A stretch of 64,000 bases of DNA from Lycorma delicatula. Lineage: Eukaryota; Arthropoda; Insecta; Hemiptera; Fulgoridae. A program made the translations under genes and the position numbers. This document shows, piece after piece, positions 55,787-64,000 of this stretch (positions within the stretch are counted from its first letter, which is position 1; the number at the start of each line of letters is the position of its first letter). The notes beneath the pieces were generated by a model. It ran no database searches, was not told the DNA's origin, and saw nothing but the letters and a program-made list of their open reading frames with translations. The stretch lies in NCBI RefSeq assembly GCF_047948215.1, contig NC_134465.1:12190522-12254521 (forward strand), written 5' to 3'.

Positions 55787-55796
55787 CATTATATAC
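55787..55796 (-). promoter_or_regulatory. TATA box of PolB (right arm)
   Basis: Mirror of 43748-43757. Confidence 0.65.
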
Positions 55797-56577
55797 CTCT
55801 TCTTCCCACCACTCACACAATGCCGTCATCTCGACCAATAGAAAACATGACAGTTATTACACGCGCACAAAGTACCACACCCAAGCCGCGTGAGCTCAAA
55901 CATGTTTGAACAGGAAAAAACCATTACGTCATCTCGACCAAAAGAAACATGGAAATTATCATACGCGCACAAAGTACCACACCCAAGCCACGTGATCGAT
56001 AGCGACGTCTTGACCTCGAACAGGAAAAAAAACGATTATTAAAAGCCTGCGCGTTACCTCGTCTATGTGTATCCAGTCAGGTATACAACATATGACCACT
56101 AATATGATGTATACCTAATATAATTTATAAAGCCATAAATTATTTTTATTTTAAGTTCTTATCTACTAATCACATCCGGTCGAGCCAATTATTTCTTATC
56201 AACGCTATAAATAATTTTTTATTGTTATCGTCACGATAATTAATTCCACGAATTGAACCAATTATTTTTTTTTTTTTATCAAAGCCATAAATTATTATTA
56301 TCAATATTTATTTTAATTGCTTAACAACATCTGGTTGAGTCAATTATTTTTCTTATCAAAGCCATAAATTATTTTTATTTTAAGTTCTTATCTACTAATC
56401 ACATCCGGTCGAGCCAATTATTTCTTATCAACGCTATAAATAATTTTTTATTGTTATCGTCATTATAATTAATTCCGCGAATTGAGCCAATTATTTTTTT
56501 TATCAAAGTCATAAATTATTCTTATCGTCACGAAAAATAATTCCAAGAATCGTATTTGCTATGGTACAGTAATATTA

Positions 56578-56579
<2 letters not shown>

Positions 56580-56630
<51 letters not shown>
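56580..56630. repeat. (CA)n microsatellite (right arm)
   Basis: Mirror of 42914-42964. Confidence 0.95.
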
Positions 56631-56633
<3 letters not shown>

Positions 56634-56748
56634 CCACCGTTTCTATACCATTGTTGCAGTCTCCGATACACGAATGCCTATCCTGCCCCTTCCCTCTTTA
56701 TTTTCTCTCTTCTCTCTTTCGGGCCGTTTTTGTATATGAATCGGCGCA

Positions 56749-56771
56749 TGCGCACTAGCCGTTAGTGCGCA
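56749..56771. other. GC-rich stem-loop (right arm)
   Basis: Exact mirror of 42773-42795. Confidence 0.7.
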
Positions 56772-57633
56772 CGTGCGAACTGGAACGTCGTCTCTAATAA
56801 GAGCGGATGCGATAAGGAAAATGTTTTTTTTTTAATAATTAAAACCACAAGCCAATTATTTTTTTTTTTTGTTCTTATCGATACGATAAATAATTCCACG
56901 AATCGTATTTATTTTAATTTCTTACCTATAACTTGCGTCGTTTAAATCCGGTTGTGATTGTAAATAAGTGAAAAAATTTGTGTGATTTCATCATTCGCAA
57001 TCTGTTATTGAAAGTGAATACATCGATCGGAGAGAGATCATTACATTTTCATCTTAATTAGCAAGGTAAGTTTTACTTTAATTAATTAAAAAAATAAATA
57101 CTAATGGAACAGTATGGTATTATCAAATAACTTTCAATCAAATCAAATCAAATAAATTATTTAATTAAATTTAAAAAAATACTTTATAAATTAAAAAAAA
57201 AATAAATACTTTTAAACAATTAAAATAAATACAATTAAAAAAATACTTTATACAATTAAAAAATACTTTTAAACAAATAAAATAAATAATATATATAATG
57301 AAACACACCAAAAAAAAAACAATGTTACGATATATGTTATTTTAATTTGTTTCAGATATTACAAAAAAATTGAAATGGTATCACGTGATCGATAGCGACG
57401 TCTTGACCTCGAATAGGAAAAAACGATTATTAAAAGCCTGTGCGTTACCTCGTCTATGTGTATCCAGTCAGGTATACAACATATGACCACTAATATGATG
57501 GAACTCAAATAACATTTGAAATCGGATCAGATTTAAACGAGTAAAGTCCATTTGATAATTAAATTTAGATGTCTTGTACATTTACTTAAGTTTTAATGTA
57601 GTCGTAAATCAAACCAAACTCAACTGAGTTATA

Positions 57634-58904
57634 GTTAAATTTGACTGATTAAGTAACTCTAATGCTGGTTATCAGAAGATAAAGGCACTAGTACGATTTA
57701 CACTTACGAATTCCAATGTAAGCATGAAGAAATCGTCCAAAGTTGACATTGTTTTTATGCTCATTTCATATTTGTTTATAATAATTTTCATTTTCATTTT
57801 GTTTGACGTTTTTACGTTTCTGTTATGATCTTTAATATTCGAATTATAACTCTTTCATTTTCATTTTATGATTGATTAAGTTGTTTCATGTTCGTTTATG
57901 TTGAATTCATGTTTTTATCATGTAAGTTTCTTTCATGTTCGTTTCGTATACTGTTCAGGTATGGTTCATGTTCGTTTATGTATGTTTCACGTTTGATTAT
58001 GGTTCTTTCATGATCTTTTATGTTCATTTTATATTCGTTTACATCGTTTTTATGTATCTTGTTAAATTTGACTGATTAAGTAACTCTAATGCTGGTTATC
58101 AGAAGATAAAGGCACTAGTACGATTTACACTTACGAATTCCAATGTAAGCATGAAGAAATCGTCCAAAGTTGACATTGTTTCTATGCTCATTTCATATTT
58201 GTTTATAATAATTTTCATTTTCATTTTGTTTGACGTTTTTACGTTTCTGTTATGATCTTTAATATTCGAATTATAACTCTTTCATTTTCATTTTATGATT
58301 GATTAAGTTGTTTCATGTTCGTTTATGTTGAATTCATGTTTTTATCATGTAAGTTTCTTGTTCGTTTCGTATACTGTTCAGGTATGGTTCATGTTCGTTT
58401 ATGTATGTTTCACGTTTGATTATGGTTCTTTCATGATCTTTTATGTTCATTTTATATCCGTTTACATCGTTTTTATGTATCTTGTTAAATTTGACTGATT
58501 AAGTAACTCTAATGCTGGTTATCAGAAGATAAAGGCACTAGTACGATTTACACTTACGAATTCCAATGTAAGCATGAAGAAATCGTCCAAAGTTGACATT
58601 GTTTTTATGCTCATTTCATATTTGTTTATAATAATTTTCATTTTCATTTTGTTTGACGTTTTTACGTTTCTGTTATGATCTTTAATATTTGAATTATAAC
58701 TCTTTCATTTTCATTTTATGATTGATTAAGTTGTTTCATGTTCGTTTATGTTGAATTCATGTTTTTATCATGTAAGTTTCATGTTCGTTTCGTATACTGT
58801 TCAGGTATGGTTCATGTTCGTTTATGTATGTTTCACGTTTGATTATGGTTCTTTCATGATCTTTTATGTTCATTTTATATTCGTTTACATCGTTTTTATG
58901 TACC
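57634..58904 (-). repeat. 423-bp tandem repeat array (3 copies, right arm)
   Basis: Mirror of the left array. It carries substitutions at 58182, 58241 and 58938 relative to it. Confidence 0.9.
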
Positions 58905-59581
58905 TTACATATATTTTTTTTGTTACCCACATGAAGCGTGATGTAATTTTTATAATAATTTTTATTTGCAGCCGAAAAAACTTGAAGAGTTACGTAAAGT
59001 TGTAATACGATATTATATGGCAGCTTATTGAGCATATCTTAAACAAATAAGAAAAAATACTTTTTCTAGTTTTTTGATTAATGTTAGATATGGATAATTT
59101 ATATTTTAATTATACTGGATGTATCACTTTGCATGCTTAATATTAACACCGACTAATTAAGTTAGGATGAAACGATATAAACGGTATTAGATGTGGAAAA
59201 TTGCGCGCGTAAATTAACATCGACTAAAAATACGTTATGCTGATATATCGAATACTTTAGGTTAGGACGATATATCGAATTATAATCGATACGATATTAA
59301 CGATATGGATGTGGCATTTTGAGCTCGTAAACTAGTCATACATTTTCGATTTTGTTTAAATAAATATGTTTAACTTTTCAGATATATTTCAAAATTTAAT
59401 TTTAATTATATCTATATGACATAACATAATAGCGGACATTGTTAATAGTTCTCTTTTAATTTTTAAAATTTATTATTCTACTTTTTTATTAAATTTATAT
59501 TTTCAGAGATTTTACTGTTATTATTTCTAATTTCTTAAGACACTGACTTATCTTAGGTAGTTTTTTAAAATAGTGTTTGAA

Positions 59582-59851
59582 CTAAAAGTTAGGTGAGAAC
59601 ACCATTAATGCTTTCTACATAACTTATCTTATTAAGAATCAAAACACTTACCTGATTATTTACTATGATGCTTCTTCTTCTTTCGTTCATATATATTCCG
59701 AATTGATTCAATATAAACATATACTTCACCAATATTCGGATCAAAATTTTCAAATATATCACATTCAACAACGTACAGTATAAACTCTTCGTCTGCAATC
59801 AAATCCACTTTTGAAATGGTAGTGTACTGTTCGAAGTTCGCTAATTATACC
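59582..59851 (-). promoter_or_regulatory. Leader cassette 1 (right arm)
   Basis: Mirror copy of 39693-39962. Donor GTAAGT is at 59651 reading leftwards, and the acceptor-like cttttag ends at 59582. Confidence 0.45.
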
Positions 59852-60045
59852 AGTTGGTAGGATGCGGGGTTGACTGTTTTTCTGTTTTATAAAGAAAAGA
59901 TTAATTTTTGTTTTAATCAGAGTCGAGCGGATGTGATTGGTGATAAGGATGTCGAAACAAGCGGTTGATAAGCGTTTCCTGTTTATAAGGAAAAAATTGT
60001 TGTTAAAACTTGAGCAGATGTGTGTGCAATAGATAAGCAGGTCTA

Positions 60046-61269
60046 AACATGATTGTGCAGTTATTTAGCGTTTTTCATAAGGAAAATAATAACGATTTAT
60101 ATCTACTTGTTCGTTGACGTAATTGTTATAGTTTTTATTAAATTTGTATATTTATATTTTAAAAGGTTTTATTATTTTACCGGGATTAGAACCCGGGATC
60201 TCCGGATGAAAGGCTGAAACTCTACCACTCACGCCACGGAGCTGTCAGTAGCTCAATGTTATAGCCTCGCACGAGGTGCTCACCTCGCCTTGTTATAGCC
60301 TCGCACGAGGTGCTCACCTCGCCTCATCTAGCCTCGCACCAGGGTTCACATAACATGATTGTGCAGTTATTTAGCGTTTTTCATAAGGAAAATAATAACG
60401 ATTTATATCTACTTGTTCGTTGACGTAATTGTTATAGTTTTTATTAAATTTGTATATTTATATTTTAAAAGGTTTTATTATTTTACCGGGATTAGAACCC
60501 GGGATCTCCGGATGAAAGGCTGAAACTCTGCCACTCACGCCACGGAGCTGTCAGTAGCTCAATGTTATAGCCTCGCACGAGGTGCTCACCTCGCCTTGTT
60601 ATAGCCTCGCACGAGGTGCTCACCTCGCCTCATCTAGCCTCGCACCAGGGTTCACATAACATGATTGTGCAGTTATTTAGCGTTTTTCATAAGGAAAATA
60701 ATAACGATTTATATCTACTTGTTCGTTGACGTAATTGTTATAGTTTTTATTAAATTTGTATATTTATATTTTAAAAGGTTTTATTATTTTACCGGGATTA
60801 GAACCCGGGATCTCCGGATGAAAGGCTGAAACTCTGCCACTCACGCCACGGAGCTGTCAGTAGCTCAATGTTATAGCCTCGCACGAGGTGCTCACCTCGC
60901 CTTGTTATAGCCTCGCACGAGGTGCTCACCTCGCCTCATCTAGCCTCGCACCAGGGTTCACATAACATGATTGTGCAGTTATTTAGCGTTTTTCATAAGG
61001 AAAATAATAACGATTTATATCTACTTGTTCGTTGACGTAATTGTTATAGTTTTTATTAAATTTGTATATTTATATTTTAAAAGGTTTTATTATTTTACCG
61101 GGATTAGAACCCGGGATCTCCGGATGAAAGGCTGAAACTCTGCCACTCACGCCACGGAGCTGTCAGTAGCTCAATGTTATAGCCTCGCACGAGGTGCTCA
61201 CCTCGCCTTGTTATAGCCTCGCACGAGGTGCTCACCTCGCCTCATCTAGCCTCGCACCAGGGGTTCACA
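60046..61269 (-). repeat. Right terminal 306-bp tandem repeats (4 copies)
   Basis: Four units, 1224 bp, the same unit as at 38887-39498. Only the innermost unit has the ggtagag variant in its A-box region, like the inner unit of the left arm. Confidence 0.95.
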
Positions 61270-61318
61270 GCGTCGAATGACCTTGAAATTGCGTTTAAAC
61301 CGGCATTTCTCCTCTACT

Positions 61319-61324
61319 ACCATA
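61319..61324. repeat. Right 6-bp TSD (ACCATA)
   Basis: Matches 38832-38837. The palindrome ends at 61318. Confidence 0.85.
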
Positions 61325-62996
61325 GAAAAGAACAAGTATGAAGAGCTTTATACCGAAAAGAAATGTACTAGTATTAAGTATTAATTTAGTAATTCATTTT
61401 ATAAAGAAATTCTTTCTTAAAATTATTTGAATGGCATGTAGTATGCCTATTTACGGTGTAATACTTTTGTATGTCTTTACGGGACAAAATAGTAACAATG
61501 AGAAAGTCAAAAAAGCAAAAAAAACTTTTGAAAGAAATGTGATATAACGAAATAATTTTGAATATTAAATGAAATGAAAAAGTTCAAGATAAACAAATTT
61601 GGAGACATATAGAAGAAAAGAAATGGCAGAATGAAATGAAACCAACGTAATTGAACAATATTTTAAGGAATTCAAGGTTATATGTAATAACCAATTAAAC
61701 TTAATGATATATATATATATATATATATCTTTAAGTAGATCAGCGGATATGTATTATACAATATTCTAAACATTGACAACCGGAAAATTCTCGAAGTGGC
61801 ATACAAAACACAAGATTTTTCACAATTTTTATTTTTCTACGTGGTCATCTTTAAATTCGATTCATTTAGACCATTCGTTCTCAAAATGGGCGATAACGCC
61901 CCCTTGTAGTCGCTGGAGGCCTTCAAGAGGGGCGGTAGAAAGCCCACAGAAAATTGAGGTCGTTCAGGCGGTCTAGGAAGGCGATTGTTGATTAAAAAAA
62001 AGGCAAAAATTATGTAAATATCTACTACACTAGTACAAAAAATGAAAGGAACCCTGATCTAGCTTTAATGAAAAATTGTGAGGTCATTAATGTAGCGTGT
62101 TGCAGTTTTTGACTTTTGTTCATTTTGTGCCGACGTATTGAATCTTTAAAGACTGAGACTGCAACATCAACCGCTCTCGGCTTAATCCAAGGTCATGTCA
62201 CAGTTTCAATCATTAAAGATTTCAATATCTTGGCAGAGCATTAACGAAAACCAAAAATTTCAACACTACATTAAATACCTCACATTTTGTTATTAAAAGT
62301 AGATCAAAACCCTTTAATTTCCATATTTATTTATATTAATACGTCGCTTAGATCGGGAGATATGCTGTATCGTAGACAAAAGTGGCAATTACTCTTTAAA
62401 GTGGATTATTTGAAAATAAATGAAAGCTTAAGTCTTAAGCTTTTAAACGATTTTAGTGCAGTTTACTGAAAACATTTCGTTTCCCCCATGTGCTCCATCA
62501 TACACGAAGAAAAAATTTCAAATTTTTAAAACTTTTCTTCTTAGTGATTTTTTTTAATTTGATCATTTTAGAAATCTGAAGTATACTGTCCAAAACTAGA
62601 GTATTCAAGCTTTGATTCTTTTTATATTCGTCTCTCTAAGCATCTTGGTTGCAAAGTTAAAGTAGTTTGAGTATAATCATTTTTTTATCATAATATCCCT
62701 TTAATTTTTTGTATCTTCTTTGTTTTTTGAGGAGAAAAAAACAACCGAGTAAAAAAATCAAAAAAAATATTGGGAAAGCAAAAGAAGTTCCAAAATATTA
62801 CGTAAACGTGATCCTTAGTAATCCGGACGAACAAAAAAAAACCACTCCTTTAAGATATACTAATAATACGGTTTCATTACGTTTATAGTAAGGTTATTCT
62901 ACGACCAACCTGGAGTTATGTCGTGAAGTTATGTAACATATATGTCATGTTACATCCAAAACAAAGCAACGAGCAATTGCAGAGACAAAAATATAC
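61325..62996. other. AT-rich DNA with old repeat pieces
   Basis: (TA)n at about 61709-61729. At 61885-61980 there is a GC-richer stretch (gggcgataacgcccccttg, gaggggcggtagaaagccca) that looks like the end of an old transposon. I cannot name it. No gene is seen. Confidence 0.4.
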
Positions 62997-63591
62997 TTAA
63001 TTTCCCTGAATGGAGGCTTCGTGTAATTTTGCTTTGCTTCTGGCAGTTATATGAGCTTTGTAAGTTATATTTATTCCTGGAATTATTTTTCGAGTTAGAA
63101 TTTTTATTGTAACTATTATTTTGTCTATAAAGTGGTTTGGAGTTTTATAATTCGTGCATTCCTGTATCGATTCGTTTGGTAGGTTCCATTTCGGAGTGTA
63201 TTTTTGATTTGATTGAAACTGTGTATGATTTACACCTTCTGTACTCTGTCGTTGTAATGGGCGTATGAGGGTAGAACTGAGTCGGAAATCCATTAAGCTT
63301 TGAGCGGTTAGTACCATTTTTAAATTTTCTGGTAGGGACCCGATGGATAAATTATCTATGGCTCACAGGGAATGATGAAATTCACGAATATCTAGAGCTT
63401 CCGACGGTTCGAGAGATTGTGAAACAGCGCAGGAAGAAGTTATAAAACAAGAAGTTTGTACTTATAGTACACAGGCAATTTATCATCAAAATAGGTTGTA
63501 TTAGAAAATCCTTACCTACCGATTGATCTTTTGTCCATGCGTTAGGGGTGATGAGGGAAGCTTCAATCTTCAGATTTTTAACATCCCCCAT
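62997..63591 (-). pseudogene. Candidate two-exon gene with one in-frame stop
   Basis: On the minus strand, ATG 63591 opens a 76-nt exon (25 codons plus one base) that ends in GTAG|GTAAGG. A 55-bp GT...AG intron (63515-63461) follows, and exon 2 starts at 63460 in the matching phase. Exon 2 then stays open to a stop at 62997, except for one TGA at 63365-63363. The peptide (for example VSQSLEPSEALDIREFHH, SIGSLPENLKMVLTAQSLMD) is not low-complexity and matches no family I recognise. It may be a pseudogene, a real gene with a sequencing or splice detail missed, or chance. Confidence 0.4.
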
Positions 63592-64000
63592 AGATTTTTG
63601 AAAAACTCAAAAAGTTTTTGAAATGAGTTTTTCTCTGAATCTATGCATTTTAGAAAAAAGTTTTACAAACAAAAAATATAGAGGACATTCTCCTCTACAA
63701 TTAATGTCTTCAAGTTATGCCGTATAATTTTAAATTGAAATACTAGGTGGCGTTGAATTTATAAAAAACGTTGTAAACGAAGTAGTAAACGACTAGACCG
63801 GTTTCGAACACGTGCCCAATTCACAACATTTTCACACTTTCACAAGCTACAGCTCCAAAACGGTAAGTCGTACAAGAAAATTGTTTAAATAAAAGTTGTC
63901 TGTTTTTTGAGATTAACAACTTTTTCAAATGCAATACAGACGAAAAACAATTTTTTCCGGTGAAAAAACCGAAAAAACACGTTTTTTACAACTTCATCGC
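63592..64000. other. AT-rich DNA at window edge
   Basis: No gene is recognised. The sequence is cut by the window. Confidence 0.4.

Larger units (their letters stand above)
38838..61318. mobile_element. Palindromic Polinton-like PolB-only element (22.5 kb)
   Basis: Two nearly identical inverted arms (38838-49568 and 49990-61318) enclose a 421-bp spacer. The termini are AGTAGAGGAG...CTCCTCTACT and the whole is flanked by a 6-bp direct repeat ACCATA. Six-bp TSDs and ends starting with AG are known for Polinton/Maverick elements. Each arm has one protein-primed PolB gene, and transcription of both runs towards the centre. No retroviral-type integrase, FtsK-like ATPase, cysteine protease or capsid gene is present, so integration must have used an enzyme supplied in trans. 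The arms differ by 306-bp repeat copy number (2 against 4), homopolymer and (TA)n lengths, and at least three substitutions (40606/58938, 41303/58241, 41362/58182). The name is an inference from TSD, ends and polymerase. Confidence 0.85.
49990..61318 (-). repeat. Right arm of giant inverted repeat
   Basis: 11,329 bp. It is longer than the left arm by 598 bp, explained by two extra 306-bp units (612 bp) minus 14 bp of homopolymer and (TA)n difference near the centre. Confidence 0.95.

Noticed and set aside
60046..61269. CRISPR-like array
   Set aside because: The repeats are 306-bp head-to-tail units without variable spacers, in a eukaryotic genome.
38838..61318. Palindrome as a pure assembly artefact
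   Set aside because: Not fully excluded, but the arms differ in repeat copy number (2 against 4), homopolymer length and at least three substitutions, a unique spacer lies between them, and a 6-bp TSD fits the outer ends exactly.

Overview
This is AT-rich, repeat-rich nuclear DNA from a eukaryote. RTE-type LINEs, several tRNA-derived SINE families, hAT, DDE_3 and pogo-type DNA transposon remnants and many microsatellites suggest an arthropod, most likely an insect. A hemipteran is possible, but that is a guess. I see no prokaryotic genes, no CRISPR array and no intact rRNA or tRNA gene. No convincing intact host gene lies in the window. The best host-gene candidate is a two-exon reading frame with one in-frame stop near the right edge (62997-63591, minus strand).

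Left part (1-38.8 kb): a graveyard of mobile DNA. An RTE LINE (736-3205) keeps its 5' end, poly-A tail and a 10-bp target-site duplication (TSD). Its 710-codon frame is open but lacks the front of the reverse transcriptase domain. Three shorter copies lie at 17.8, 21.5 and 29.4 kb. A hAT-like pseudogene (4.1-5.4 kb) and a DDE_3 transposase pseudogene (8.1-8.9 kb) were each broken by a SINE that left a visible TSD. A pogo-like element (10.75-11.63 kb), a foldback element (33.9-34.4 kb), a repeat family with 13-bp inverted ends (best copy 35.18-35.82 kb) and an R1/I-type LINE tail (36.8-37.8 kb) follow.

Right part (38,838-61,318): one 22.5-kb element that is almost a perfect palindrome. Two arms of 10.7 and 11.3 kb flank a 421-bp spacer. 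Each arm carries an intact, identical 1183-residue protein-primed family B DNA polymerase (PolB), with the two genes converging on the centre. The ends read AGTAGAGG...CCTCTACT and are flanked exactly by a 6-bp direct repeat (ACCATA), the TSD length of Polinton/Maverick elements. No integrase, packaging ATPase, protease or capsid gene is present. I read it as a Polinton-related, PolB-only element that integrated as an already palindromic molecule. Each arm starts with a short unique terminus, then 306-bp tandem repeats holding a tRNA-like Pol III promoter (2 copies left, 4 right). Next come about 4 kb of duplicated non-coding leader and intron-like DNA with 423-bp tandem repeats. A TATA promoter, a leader exon with a consensus splice donor and a splice acceptor 4 nt before the PolB ATG complete the arm.

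After the palindrome (61.3-64 kb) the sequence returns to AT-rich DNA with old repeat fragments and the candidate two-exon gene.
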